Positions 13,101 through 28,100 of a DNA stretch of 64,000 bases are shown here, piece after piece; positions within the stretch are counted from its first letter, which is position 1, and each line of letters begins with the position of its first letter. The notes beneath the pieces were generated by a model that was not told the DNA's origin, did no database searches, and saw only the letters and a program-made list of their open reading frames with translations. A program made the translations under genes and the position numbers. Origin of the DNA: Rapana venosa (lineage: Eukaryota; Mollusca; Gastropoda; Neogastropoda; Muricidae); contig CM054143.1 of NCBI GenBank assembly GCA_028751875.1, positions 65,639,075-65,703,074 on the forward strand. Reading direction: 5' to 3'.

Positions 13101-16100
13101 GATTGCAAACTTACTCATAAAATGATGCCTAAATGATGATGAGCACAGCACAGCATACGCACATATTCAACATAGAAACCTCATCCTTTGCCGACTTAAA
13201 ACGCAGATAATGATTATAGTCCAGTAAATGAAATGAGCTGCTCTGAAGTGGGAGGGAAAGTGTCGGCCGAGGGCAGACCTCCTGCAAAGTTACCAGCACA
13301 GGAGAAGACCAGGCACACATCCCCCCCTCCCAGTGCAGGAGTGCAGAGATGACACAGTCGTGAAAAATAGAGCAGAGCAGAGAGAGAGAGAGAGAGAGAG
13401 AGAAGAGAGAGCAGGAACCTCAAAGCAGAGACAGACCTTGCTTTGCAACACATAAACATCAAAGTACATCATTTTAGAAGGCAAGAAATTCCTGTTTCAA
13501 AATCAATGTTTTCATATTCAAAGAAAACACTGCGTACACAATTATTACCAAACTAACTGATCATACATACAATATTCAAATGGAAAGAAAAAAACCATTC
13601 AAATCAAATAACAAATTTTATACATCAAGGAGTGAGAGAGAGGAACTGCAACATTCTTAGACTGTTAAGGAAAAACACACATTCGCTATCTGCTCGTAAC
13701 TCATTTCTGAGAGAGAGAGAGAACGATATTTGATAAAAGCAGGCAAAAATAAAGACTGGCCAAGCCTAGTCTTAGAATCTGAACATATGAAAAACCATAC
13801 ATGTATCAAAATGAAACAAAATGAGACAAAAGCAACTACAGTACACAGAGAGAGAGAGAGAGAGAGATGAAGGCAGGCAAGGGGGGGGGAAGAAGTTACA
13901 ACTGAGGGGAAGTAACTGCTGCAGATTTGATTTCTAAGTCCAGTTCTCTGAACCTACTGTACCACATGTCCCTGACAACAATGGGAAATGAAACCAGCAG
14001 AACTCTTCACAGACAGGGGGAGTTCCAGTTCTACATTTCTACACCAACTGGTGATGTGAACTAAAAGCACAACAAGACATGCTCTGCAGAAGCTTGTCCT
14101 CATTACTGGTCACAACACCCTGTGTTAAAGAAGAGCACTTTGACACTGCTGGTCTGAAGACTGTACGAGCATTGCTTTTACCCGCTTCACTCCTCTCTGC
14201 ATCTGAATGCATGCACATATCAAGTGAGCATGATAAAGATCCATTAGTTTATGTCGGATTTCTGTGGGTTACAGAAATACAAATAAATCTAGTAACTTGC
14301 CACTGTAAGTTGTCAACGACTAGGCGTAGGCCATAATATAGAAGATTGTGAGAGAATACTTTTCTGCACTCACAATTGAATGGTACGGGCAAAGATACAC
14401 TTACAAGTGATGAAAGGTTAGTCCCCTTAACTAGTGTAAAAATGATGAGATAAGACTAACTTGTTACAGTAAGAATGCTCTGGAACCATGTATGGTTATT
14501 GACAATGGTCAAATACAACTGGGGTATACACTGATCTACAACACACACAAGCGCTATCAGTGACAGGCGATACAGACAGACATCACACCCCTACCTGAAG
14601 ACAGAGACAGTACACAACTCGCAGAGACCAGCAAGATGTACACCTACCTCACACCTTCACTACAGCAATCGCAGGAGACCAGAGATTTTTGTTTAACCTC
14701 TTAACTGCCGAGTGCAAGTGCACCCTATAGGCCGGGGAATAAAATTCCCATGTACCTCTTACTATGTTCATGTCCCTCTTACTCAGAAATTACTGAATGA
14801 ATAATATATCGTAGATTGCTTTGAGGCAAGCTCACATTAGTAAGCATGATATTTCACTACCAAAATATATTTAAAATGTAAAAAATCGACAAAAAGTACA
14901 CTTTCTTCATCACCACTGTCATTTTGAGTACCCCCCATCTCAATATCGTCAAACACAAGACCTGGAAAAATCTGTCATTTTTAAAAAAATGCACTATATC
15001 TCCTGAATCATACATGATCGTTTTCATCACTGCCAGGATTATCTAAAGTTTTATTTGCCACTTTTTCAGCTGTGTAAAGTTATTGATACCTTCAACGAGA
15101 AGTGACAGCCATTTTGAACAAGAACTGCCCAAGCAGTCATGCATAATAACACAAAATATGAGCTAAAAAATGATTGTTTTTGCCATGGTTTTGCAGCTGG
15201 ATGTTGCCAAGCAATAGGAGTGATCGATAATTTTGGAGTTCTTTCCCTTTAACTGTAGTCAAGGAAGCTGGCTTGTTTAGTTCGGTTCGAAACCGGAAAT
15301 TTTCCGGGTTGTAGGCGTATAGAGTGCACATTTAGCCCGAAAAATTTGCGGGGTAGGGCAGTCTAGTGGTTAAGCACACAATATCCAGAAAGGCAAACAC
15401 AATACACCAGTACCTTACAAATCAACATTGTGTTAGCAGCCATACAGGAACAGTTTAGAGGTCTACATTCAGAGACGTTCAGCTGGAGCAGACTTTAACT
15501 TGTTGAGAAGTTGTGGGGTGACAGCACTGAGGTTTTCAGGAGATGAGTGAGGGGAATCTGACAGCACTGAGGTTTTCAGGAGATGGGTGAGGGGAACCTG
15601 ACAGAGCCCATTCCTCTCTGGTAGCAGGGTGCATGCTGGGTGTGGTTTTTTTTTTTTTTTTTTTTTTGCTGCCTCATCTTCTGTGACGTCCCCCGTCCTG
15701 CTGTTCCCGCGCCGCTCATTCCAATCTCCCCGCCACAGCCACACCCAGATTTGTTATGTCTCATCCCCAGAGTCGGAGGTCCACAGGGAGCCCATCACCA
15801 TCAGGCCGCCGTGGGGCCACCAGCCAGAGGGGCCCTGCACTGCTGCTGGGTCACTTTGGTGGTGTTCAGTGGTGCCTGTTCTGAGCTAATACGCAGGACA
15901 CCACCTACTAAGCCCCCTACTAACGACAGTATTAGCTCAGTCGCGGAGCCAGACTGAGTGAGTTGCCCACCTGAGGTGGCAACCACCACAACGTCCCTCA
16001 AACGCCCGTCCCCCGCGAACCTCCAACCCCAAAGGCTTTGAAACAAACTCACCACAGGCACAGAAGTGTATGGGCAAACCGAATCTGAGGTCACCATGAG

Positions 16101-19100
16101 ACCAGAGCAACTGGGACCACCGAATCAGAGGCAATTTTTTTAATTGCATGATGATCAATGACAATGAGGATGACGTAATTATGCTGCTGTGGAAGTGCAT
16201 ATGCTTTGAGACTACTTGACAGGGTTGTACTCTACGCTTACTATCATAATATATCCCGGCGTCAACCGGGCCCGAGAGATACAGACACCTGCAGTCTTGG
16301 TCAGGTAATTTGAGCAGCACTCTCAAACTCGCATCCGTTAAGTGGATGAAGCTCGACTGTGTGGTCCCAGTCTTCCCACTGAGCCCACAGCACACTCACT
16401 CTGGGTAGGAGCCGGCCGGAGTCCGAAAAATCCCTATGACTCTAATGGGAATCGAACCCACGACCTTCCAGTCCGTAACCCAAGGCGTTAACCACTGCGC
16501 CATGGCGGCTGGTATGCTGGGTGTGTTTGTGTTGGCCACACCACCAGTCATAGCTGGGCCCCTGGTCTGTGAGAAGTGGATGATGCGTTTTTTAACATGG
16601 CAGGAGAGTTCTGCATGTGTTCGTTCACACATGGAGTATTGGTTTAAAGTCTTGGCTAAGGACTTCCACTGGGGGCATGTAAAAGCCAAAAACCACACAA
16701 CAGAGATGCAGGCTAGCTCAGCTCACAGAAAATACTCTTCCAGGTGACTGTACCCAACATTTTTAGGAATACATGTTAGCACAGATGTAGCATCTGTCCC
16801 TCACAGACATTATATAGGAGATACCTCACAGATCTACATTTACAGAGATACATGGTTCTTTACAGATCTACATTTACAGAGATACATACAGAGACACATG
16901 GTTCTTTGCAGAGATCTACATTTACAGAGATACATGGTTCTTTACAGAGATCTACATTTACAGATATACAGCTAAGGCACCTCACAGATACAGAGCAGAT
17001 ACCTCACAGATCTACATTCACTGACAGAGATAACAGGAGAGGTACCTCAGCACTCAATTCTGGGGCAGAGGAGGCCTGCAATTCTTTCAGTGTGGCCTCA
17101 ACCTGTCCCTGGAAAAGCATTCTGTCATCACAAGCTTGCTCTTTTACAACAAACTATATTCTTGTTCCTCTACAAAAGGCTATATGTTCCTCTACAAAAG
17201 GCTTGTTCCTCTACAAAAGGCAACATTTTTGTTCCTCTTATTATTGTTCCTATACAAAAAGCTTGTTCCTCTACAAAAGGCTATATACTTGTTCCTCTAC
17301 AAAAGGCTTGTTCCTCTACAAAAGGCTTGTTCCTCTACAAAAGGCTACATTCTTGTTCCTCTACAAAAGGCTACATTCTTGTTCCTCTACAAAAGGCTTG
17401 TTCCTCTACAAAAGGCTATGTTCCTCTACAAAAGGCTTGTTCCTCTACTTGTTCCTCTACAAAAGGCTATGTTCCTCTACAAAAGGCTATATTCTTGTTC
17501 CTCTACAAAAGGCTATATTCTTGTTCCTCTACAAAAGGCTATATTCTTGTTCCTCTACAAAAGGCTATATTCTTGTTCCTCTACAAAAGGCTATATTCTT
17601 GTTCCTCTTATTCTTGTTCCTCTACAAAAGGCTATGTTCCTCTACAAAAGGCTATATTCTTGTTCCTCTACAAATGGCTATATTCTTGTTCCTCTACAAA
17701 AGGCTATATTCTTGTTCCTCTTATTCTTGTTCCTTTACAAAAGGATATTCTTGTTCCTCTACAAAAGGCTATATTCTTGTTCCTCTTATTCTTGTTCCTC
17801 TACAAAAGGCTATATTCTTGTTCCTCTACAAAAGGATATTCTTGTTCCTCTTATTCTTGTTCCTTTACAAAAGGCTACATTCTTGTTCCTCTACAAAAGG
17901 CTATATTCTTGAGTATTCTTGTTCCTCTACAAAAGGCTATATTCTTGAGTATTCTTGTTCCTCTACAAAAGGCTATATTCTTGTTCCTCTTATTCTTGTT
18001 CCTTTACAAAAGGCTACATTCTTGTTCCTCTACAAAAGGCTATATTCTTGAGTATTCTTGTTCCTCTACAAAAGGCTATATTCTTGTTCCTCAACAAAAG
18101 GCTATATTCTTGAGTATTCTTGTTCCTCTACAAAAGGCTATATTCTTGTTCCTCTACAAAAGGCTATATTCTTGTTCCTCTTACTCTTGTTCCTCTACAA
18201 AAGGCTATATTCTTGTTCCTCTACAAAAGGCTATATTCTTGTTCCTCTTATTCTTGTTCCTCTACAAAAGGCTATATTCTTGTTCCTCTTATTCTTGTTC
18301 CTCTACAAAAGGCTATATTCTTGTTCCTCTTATTCTTGTTCCTCTACAAAAGGCTATATTCTTGTTCCTCTACAAAAGGCTATATTCTTGTTCCTCTTAT
18401 TCTTGTTCCTCTACAAAAGGCTATATTCTTGTTCCTCTTATTCTTGTTCCTTTACAAAAGGCTATATTCTTGTTGCTCTACAAAAGGCTATATTCTTGTT
18501 CCTCTTATTCTTGTTCCTTTACAAAAGTCTATATTCTTGTTCCTTTACAAAACAACATTCTTGCCCCTCTGCAAAAGGTTGTTCTTGGCTACGGAAAACA
18601 AGGGTTAGAGATGGTGCACATTACTACCAATGGCTGGCTGAAGGGGTGACAGAAAGGGAAAAAGCCTAATGGGCGAGAAGACACATTGCCTGACAACAGT
18701 AGTGACCGATTTCCCAGACTGTGTCAGCAGAACCACCACGACTGTAAAGGTGGTGAAAAGTATCTTCTGCTCTTGTTTGCTTTTTTAACACTAAGACAGC
18801 AACTATTGTTGACTGCATTATGAGTGAAAATACGTTGCACTGCCATTAAGCACCTGACAAGCTGGGCCCAATGGATCTTACTTCAGCCTGAAAAAGTACC
18901 TTGCAAGAAAAAAAAAAGTGCTGTTTACCCTTGACAAACACTTCATGTTACACCTACACTCTTTTCTCTGTCCTTATACATACACTACATGATACATCTA
19001 CACTGTGTCAGCACTCTCCTCTCTATCCATACATACACACTACGTGTTACCTTCCTAATACACACACAAGCATTACAGAGAAAAACAAATGACTTGAGCA

Positions 19101-22100
19101 AATATTTAAACAATAAAAAGGAAAACTATCATCCTTTCCCTTCAATGAAACAAAATGCTATACACACACAGACAAAAAGCCCCCTTCAAAAGAAAACGAA
19201 ACAAATTTGTAAAAACGAAGGGGGGGGATGACCAAAAATGCACTAAAAAGAAATGGGTTGGAGGATGCCCTACATAAAAAAAATGATGAAGGGAAACCAC
19301 CAGACTTGGCGGGGGGTGGGGGGTGGTGAAGAAAAAGGAGGAGAGGGAGGAGGATTACTGACCAGGCGCTCGGGGTCGCCAGGAGAGGTGAGGGAGTCGG
19401 CGCGCAGGGGTCGAGAGTCGAGCTGTGAGCGCAGCGTGGTGAGGGTTTGGTCCCGGGCCTGGAGCTGCATCTCCATGTTCTGACGCAGCGCCATCTCCCG
19501 CTCCAGCTCCCCACGCAGCCGCACGTTGTCCTTCTGCAGGTTGCTCAGCTGAGAAACACAAACACCATCATCATCATCGTCATCACTGTGATGAAACACC
19601 GACACCAGCACACCACATCATCACCACTGTCATGAAACACAGACACCATCATCACCATCATCGTCATCACTGTGATGAAACACAGACACCAGCACACCAC
19701 ACCATCATCACTGTGATGAAACACAGACACCAGCACACCACATCATCATCACTGTTATGAAAACACAGAAACCAGCACACCACACCATCATCACTGTCAT
19801 GGTGTCGGTGAAGGAACAAATATTATCACACAAATTGTGAGAGCACATGAAGTGATAGTTTGGTGATCTAGCACTACCTGGCTCACTTACAAAGCCAGAG
19901 AGGTTGCTGGTTCCCACGTCACTGGACTCTGAGTGGTGGTCTAGGTACTAGTTTTCCAGCTGAGGCCATGAACATCACTGGACCCTGAGTGGTGGCCTAG
20001 GTACTAGTTTTTCAGCTGAGATCATGAACATCACTGGAACCTGAGTGGTGGCCTAGGTACTAGCTTTTCAGCTGAGACCATGAACAGAGGTCCATGAGCA
20101 ACATACGTGTGCAGCACATAGAGAACCCATGCCTGTTAGCAAGACAGCTTTTCCTGACACAATGTTGTACAAAAAGAACAAACCTGCAGTGAGGAAAAAC
20201 AGTCATGGTGATGCATGTTATGCACTACACATAAGAGTGTGGTATAGATCTGCAGTCTATGTAGATATATAGACAGACAGATATACAGACATACCTGGGA
20301 GTTGAGGAGCTGTGTGTTTTCAATGTTGGCCTTCAGTCGGTGGTGCAGGTCTTCTATGGTGGCCACCTTTGTCTTCTTGTCCTGGTCCTGCTCCACTCTG
20401 CACCACACACCACATTGTCACATCACATCACACCACATCTTTCCACATTATGTTACAGCACTGCACCCTACTCTACACTACATGACATCACAGCAAATCA
20501 TGCACACTTACATCTGTTATATAGACATAGTCAGTCAGTTTCTTCACAGCACATCCAGCCAGGAAGGCCAGATTTCACAACACACACACACAGAGTATTC
20601 ACATACTTTACAGCAAAAGACGGAGACATCTGAAGCAGATCTGGCTGCATGTCCCCACATCACCCTGCAAAGGTCAAGGTGTCCCATAACCTATGCGGTC
20701 ATATTAAGGGAGTGAGGTATCAGAGACCTCGGCTTCTCCAGGGGCCAGCATATTGAAGGCAGTGCTCATCTCCTTTTTAAAGTGGAAGGAAGGTGGCAGG
20801 ATGTTTAAGACGCTCGCCTACCAACAAGTAAACTGTGAGGTTGTGGGTTCGATTCCCAGCCTCACCCTTTCTTCCCAGTTTGACAAAAAGAATCGAACTG
20901 AATGTCAAACATTCAAAGTCCTTCGGATGAGACTATAAACCGAGGCCCCATGTTCGAATGCATGCAGAACATCTAACGCACATGTTAAATCCTGTTTCGC
21001 TTTTCACACTGCATACACATGGGGACTGGATGTAAAAAAACACATGAGTGCTTATTCCATTACACTAGATATAAAAGAATCAATAAATACAATAAACTGA
21101 AAGTCCTTCTATCTCCTGAACACAATGATACACTGTACTGAGCTCAGGGCCAATGCATCTATAGAGAAATACAAGGACAGCAGAACATTCCACATGCCTG
21201 TCCACACACACACACACACACCACTAAGGTTTCAGTCAGTCACTTACTCGTGTTCCTCCAGTCGCCCCTTGAGCTGGTTCAGCAGAACTTGCTGGTGAGC
21301 CGAGTGACTCTGCAGTGCCTGCAACACCACACACACACACACACACACACACAGTGAAACAGACACCAATCAGAAATGCACACAAGACAGGCACTTGCAA
21401 ACTCTCTCCCTCTAGCACCGAGAGTAATGGGACTATTGCAATGATAATAATAATAACCGTTTTCTGTCTATTCATATGGCACCATTATCCAACACATGTA
21501 CATACATAAGGTACAGCATTTTAATCAAATCAATGCCAGTTATCAACTGCACTAAAAATATACACACACATATAAGACTATTGCAATGATAATAATAATA
21601 ACCGTTTTCTGTCTATTCATATGGCAGGCACCATTATCCAACACATGTACATACATAAGGTACAGCATTTTAATCAAGTCAATGCCAGTTATCAACTGCA
21701 CTAAAAATATACACACACATATACATCTGTCAAAGATAAGCACCATTTGTTTTGGGGGGGGGGGGGGGGGGGGATGTCAAAAATACATACTATAGCAATT
21801 TAAGACAAGTAAAGCATATGAACATAGATACTGTCCTCTTCTTATGAAGTCTTCCCATGAACAATGGTCTGCTTGTGAAGTCTTTCAGATGAAATGATAA
21901 ACTAAAATCTCATAATATGCGTTTAGTGCATGTAAAAGAAATCACAGCAATTAAAGTTGTGGGCAGCAAAATTAAGAAGAAAAGCACACTGATAGACAAA
22001 ACCATTTGCAGACAAGAGGGAAAAGGAAAGGCGAGGTGCTGCAGCCCTGGTGTCATGCAGGCAGGCAGAAACAAACCTGCCCTGTGACTGTCAGTGTCTG

Positions 22101-25100
22101 ACACTTCACTTCTCTATGTGCGACACCTTAACCCCCCCCCCTACCCCCCCTCACACCTCTTGTGGATACACTGTCTGGGGTCAGCTGCACCTGACAAAGA
22201 CCATCCTTACTGCAGACAGTAAGCTGCCTGTGGGTGGGCGTCATCCACACCACTGGCCATGGGGTTGATGATTATTAAAGTTTCACAACTCCTCCTCACC
22301 CTGAGTTTGTCTCCCTCAGCGTGACGGTCCTCCAGCTCCACCCGCAGCTTGTTGTTGTGTTTCTGCAGCTTCTGCACCTGCTCCATCAGCATCCTGCAAC
22401 AGCACACACACACACACACACATATATATATACATATATACACACACATCTCTATATCTATATATATATACACACACATCTCTATATCTATATATACACA
22501 CACACACACATTGCTCATCATCACGTTCCTTGGCTAGAGCTCCCAGGTTCACCAGTGGTGACATTTTGCATATGCACCTGGTTTTTTGTCCACCATGAAG
22601 GTAGCCGCATTCTGACTTCAGGGATGTATGCTGGGTATGTTCGGGTTTCTGTAACCCACTGAATGCAGGCATGAATTATGGGATCTTCAACATGCATATT
22701 TGATCTTCTGTATGCATATATTCATGAAGGGAGTTAAGGCACTGGCAGGTCTGCACTTGAAGTTGACCGGGGAGATAGTAAAAACCCCCATCCTTAATTC
22801 ACCAGAGGTTGCTGCAGTTTGAACCCATGACTTGATGGACTAGGAGACTGAAGTCACATGGTCTTAACCACTTGGCTGTAGTGTCCGTCGTATACTGTTT
22901 CAATACCATCCTACAATACAAGGACACCTAGTGCAGTGTGCAGTAAACCCAGGGGGTGCAGGCAGTACAAAAATCCACAGCTTTACACTTGCATGCGGGT
23001 CAGCTACATGCATGCCGATTTGTACACATGCACTCGTGCTCATGTGCGCGCATGCATACACACATTGACACACTAATGATGGTATTTACATGCACACCCA
23101 TGTCCACATACTTGCATGTAAGTATGCATGGCCAAATATGCAGTTTCTATTTCTCACACCCACACACACAGTCACACACAAGATAGGGATCAAAAAAAAA
23201 AGGGGGGGGGGGGGGGGGTAGAAAAGCCATGCCAGTGAACTCACTCTTTTTCATTGGTCAGGTTCATGATGGCCTTGCTCTGTTCTCTGCAAAGAGCAAA
23301 CACAGGTGTGTGTTAGCTGTGACTCCACTCAAACTGACACACTAGAGAGAGAGAACACCTCCACCTTCAGAACTTTCCTTTACTTCATGCTGCACACCTC
23401 CTGTCTGTACAACGTGGCACACACAATCACATGGGAAAACGAATGGGAAAGGGATTGGAAAGCTAACTGAACCTGCCCATCTTCATCATGCTTCCTCTTC
23501 TTCAAGGTAACAGGGCCTATCTGAACAAGTCCACAATAGTTAGAGTGACTGGAGTTGATAGTTTGAATACTGCTTACAAGGACAGGTTGCAAAAAAAAGT
23601 CACTTTATCAAGGTGTACGGTAAATCAAAATGTGTTTGCCTTATCTATAAACTGGAGGCAGCAAGTTACCCTCTTACCGGTATTATTTTACAAAATCAAT
23701 TATAACGATGGTCAAAATTCAGGAGAAAAATCTATACATTTTTCAAAATGAAGATGCAAAGATGAATGCTTGCATTATACTTTAAAGAAACATATGGCAA
23801 GTGACAAAACGTTATATAAATTTAGTTTTTTATTTGTGCTGTAGTTTTGTGCAACTGCAACATTTCTTGACATGTAACCTCATTTCAGATGGCTATTTGA
23901 CATCAGGGTTTATGTTCTTTTAGCACAGAGATCTAATACCATTATCTTGCCCTGCTGACTGTTACTTTACAGCCAAAAGTAAGATCTAACGTGTAACACA
24001 CAAAAAACCATATAATAATAATAATAATAATACCATCAAATACAGACTATACATTTTTTACCTGATTTTGTTGCCCAGTTTCTCATTAGCCATTCTGGAA
24101 AAGAAAAAAACAGAAAAATAGATAGTCAATTCATGTCTCAATGAAATGGAAAACATGTGAAGGCTTGAAGTGATACGTGTGTATGTGTGAAGCCATCAAG
24201 TCAAAATGATATTTATTGAGGGTGAAAGATTAAGTTTACACAAAATGTGTGTGTGTGTTTCAAAACAAATACAACTGCAAGCATTGACCTCAGAAAACTG
24301 TACCAAAAGCAGAAACAAAAGATTTGCACAACTTTCAACACTCAAATTCAAACCATGCAGAAACCACCACAAAACAATGTCAAATAAAATGAACACATAA
24401 ACAAATAAACAAAAAGCAAAACATCCAAAAACTGAAAGAAAAGAAAAACTCGGTTATACTTGGGTTTGGCCCCATGGTCGCCATTCTGATTTTTGCTATC
24501 AAACAGAACATCACAGAACAAGTCAACTCTTCTGCAATCCATTTCTATTGTAATTTGCGAGTGTTACGATACAAAGTGAACAGAAAAAATCCACTCTTCT
24601 CTAACATACACCATACTTTCTCAGGTGTTGGGAATACTGGCAAACACATTTTCAGTCACTGAAAACTTAGTTTACAAGAAATATGTATATGATTCAGCTA
24701 TCTGCATTTTAAAAATTCTAATATCCACACCTTTCTTTCTTGTTTTCTTTCCATGCACTTTTACAAGGGGTGTTATCTGAAATGAAACCGACTTCATTTG
24801 ACATTGGGTAAGAAAAAACGGGAGAGAAGTTTCTCTTCCTCCCTTATTCTTCTCTGCACCTTTTGCATAGTTGCTACAAAATGACAAAATATAAATGTAC
24901 AGAATTGTCACTTTGAAAATATTTGGGTACTGTGCCTATATTGGCAGAAACTAGAAAGATCATTCAAAAAATCTGTTAGTAGTTATATTGTTTCATGGTG
25001 GTGTTTTTTTCTTAGAATACACACGTCCTTTGTGGCAGAGGTTATATACAATATGTCTATAAAATTTAAGTAAATCTGTTGTATACATCACACCCACACA

Positions 25101-28100
25101 CAGAAACGCATGTAAACTAACACAAAGGCCACCCAACAAAAACAACACACACAAAACCCCAACAAAAATAGCCAACACAAACAGCACAGAGACAAACCAA
25201 CAAAATGAACACACAGACAAGGACACCAACAAACAAAAATCAATCCATACAAATCTGAATACAAAAACTTTTGTTTCAAAAAAAAAAAAAAGCCCGGAGA
25301 AATTGGTGTGGGTGACAAGTCAGCCTAACTGAAGCCTTTTTCTACAGCCTTTATCTACAGCTGTTATGTGAGCCTTTATCTGCAGCCTTTATCTACAGCT
25401 GTTATGTGAGCCTTTATCTACAGCCTTTATCTACAGCTGTGATGCGAGCCTTTATCTACAGCCTTTATCTACAGCCTTTATCTACAGCTGTTATGTGAGC
25501 CTTTATCTACAGCTGTTATGTGAGCCTTTATCTACAGCCTTTATCTACAGCTGTGATGTGAGCCTTTATCTACAGCTGTTATGTGAACCTTTATCTACAG
25601 CCTTTATCTACAGCTGTTATGTGAGCCTTTATCTACAGCTGTTATGTGAGCCTTTATCTGCAGCCTCTATCTGAAGCCTTTATCTTAAGTCTTTTGTTTC
25701 AAGCCTTTTGTCTCAAGCCTTTAGCCTTTATCTACAGCCTATATCTGAAGCCTTTACTTGCAGCCTTTGTCTGAAGCCTTTATTTGAAGCCTTTGTTCTT
25801 TATTTGAAGCCTTTATACTTTATCTGAAGACTTTATCTGCAGCCTTTATCCAAAGTCTTTATCCGCAACTTTTATCCTTTATCAGCAACCTTTACAGCCT
25901 TTACCCTTTTACTTGCAGCCTCTATCTGAAGCCTTTATCTGCAGCCTTTATCCTTTACCTGCAGCCTTTGTTCTTTATCTGAAGCCTTTATCCGCAGCCT
26001 ACAGCCTTTTTTCTAAAGCTTTTATCTGCAGGCTCTATCTGCAGCCTTTTTCTAAAGCCTCTATCTGCAGCCTTTAACCTTTATCTGCAGCCTTTAACCT
26101 TTATCTGAAGCCTTTTTATCTGCAGCCTCTATCTGCAGCCTTTCTCTAAAGCCTCTATCTGCAGTCTTTAACCTTTATCTGAAGCCTGTAACCTTTATCT
26201 GAAGCCTTTTTATCTGCAGTCTCTATTTGCAGCCTTTTTCTAAAGCCTCTATCTGAAGCCTGTAACCTTTATCTGAAGCCTGTAACCTTTATCTGCAGTC
26301 TTTAACCTTTATCTGAAGCTGTTATCTGCAGCCTTTAACCTTTATCTGCAGCCTTTAACCTTTATCTGAAGCCTTTAACCTTTATCTGAAGCTTTTAACC
26401 TTTATCTGAAGCCTTTAACCTTTATTATCTGAAGCCTTTATCTGCAGGCTTTAACCTTTATCTGCAGCCTTTAACCTTTATCTGAAGCCTTTAACCTTTA
26501 CCTGAAGCCTTTAACGTTAAAATCCTGCTCCGCTTTTCGTAAGAGTAGGCCATTGTGTGCCGGTGGGAACAGATGACAGAATGTACAAAACCGCATACAC
26601 ACGGGGACTGGATGTAAAAAAGCACAGAAGTGCTTATTCCATTATCCTCGATATAAAATAATAGAATATTAAATAATAATAATAGAATTTAACCTCTATC
26701 TGCAGCCTTTAACCTTTATCTGAAACTTTTATCTGCAGGTTTTAACCTTTATCTGCAGCCTATAACCTTTATCTGCAGCCTTTATATCTGCAGCCTTTAA
26801 CCTTTATCTGCAGCCTTCAACCTTTATCTGAAGCCTTTAACTGCAGCCTTTAACCTTTAACTGCAGCCTTTAACCTTTATCTGCAGCCTTTATCTGCAGC
26901 CTTTATATCTGCAGCCTTTATATCTGCAGCCTTTAACCTCTATCTGCAGCCTTTATATATGCAGCCTTTATCTGCAGGCTTTATATCTGCAGGCTTTAAC
27001 CTTTATCTGCAGCCTTTAACCTTTATCTGCAGCCTTTAACCTTTACCTTTATCTGCCGCCTTTATATCTGCAGCCTTTAACCTTTATCTGCAGCGTTTAA
27101 CCTTTATCTGCAGCGTTTAACCTTTATCTGCAGCCTTTATATCTGCAGCCTTTAACCTTTATCTGCAGCCTTTAACCTTGCCTTTAACCTTTATCTGCAG
27201 CCTTACTTCTGCTCCTGCACCCAGGTGTTGACGTTCTGAACCACCAGCTCACTCTCGCGGTGCAGACGGTCGCCGTTGGCGCGGGACTCTTCCAGAGCCA
27301 CCCTCAGCCCCTGAATCTCCTCGTTGGCGCTGCGGTAGTTGTGGCGAAGCAGGTCCAGTTCATTCGTCACCTTGCTGGACTGGAGGCAGGCAGGGCACAC
27401 GGGTCAGTCGCCGCTACGCTTTGTTCAGTGTAGTATGTGTGTGTGAGCACGTTAGAGAGAGAGATTGTGTGTGTGTGTGTGCAAAAATATGAGGATGTAT
27501 TTTGGAAGAAGACTGATGTCAACATTAGCTGAAAAACTTGACATTTGTAGGTGCCAACATAACGTTGTGTTGTCATCTTTCAAACTGCTAAATATTAAGA
27601 AAATAAAGAATTAGAATTTATGTGTGAGCGAGTGTGTGTAATTGTGGATTTGTGTATATAAATGCAATATCTAGATGTATGTGTGCGCATGTGATTGTGG
27701 ATTTTTGTATACATACACAATATTTAGATGTGTGTGTGTGCATGCGAAGGAGTGTATGCATGTGTATGCTTGTGTGTGGGAGGTGTGGGGAGGGGAGGTG
27801 GGGGGGGACTAACCTCCTCCACAGAGGCCTTCAGTTTCTCCTGCAGGGAAGACAACTCTACCCGCACGACGACCAGTTCTTCCTCTTTGGACCCCAGCTC
27901 AGCCAGGGCTTGCTTCTGCTTTTCCTGACTGCCCACCAGGTCCACCTGGAGGCTGGTGTAGCGCTCCTCGAAATGTTGTAACTGAACACACAACAACAAC
28001 AACACTATAATAATAATAATAATGTATGGAATTTATATAGCGCTGAATCTTGTAAAGCAACAAATCAAAGCGCTCAGATTTTATTTCATACCACTTTAAG

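Noticed and set aside
15469..15744. Minus-strand frame ending LLNKLKSAPAERL as a possible alternative last exon
   Set aside because: It contains a two-copy 'ctgacagcactgaggttttc' repeat and a poly-lysine from a poly-T run. It does not fit the phase chain, which is complete without it.
16440..16510. tRNA gene on the minus strand
   Set aside because: A- and B-box-like motifs are present but no acceptor-stem pairing or discriminator end; the sequence continues as a SINE body.
16852..18669. 399- and 519-codon frames rich in Cys/Ser/Phe/Leu
   Set aside because: Repeat translations of the 26/15-bp array; no coding character, and the array lies in an intron.
20800..20865. tRNA gene on the plus strand
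   Set aside because: Only promoter-like boxes of a SINE head; no cloverleaf can be drawn with a paired acceptor stem.
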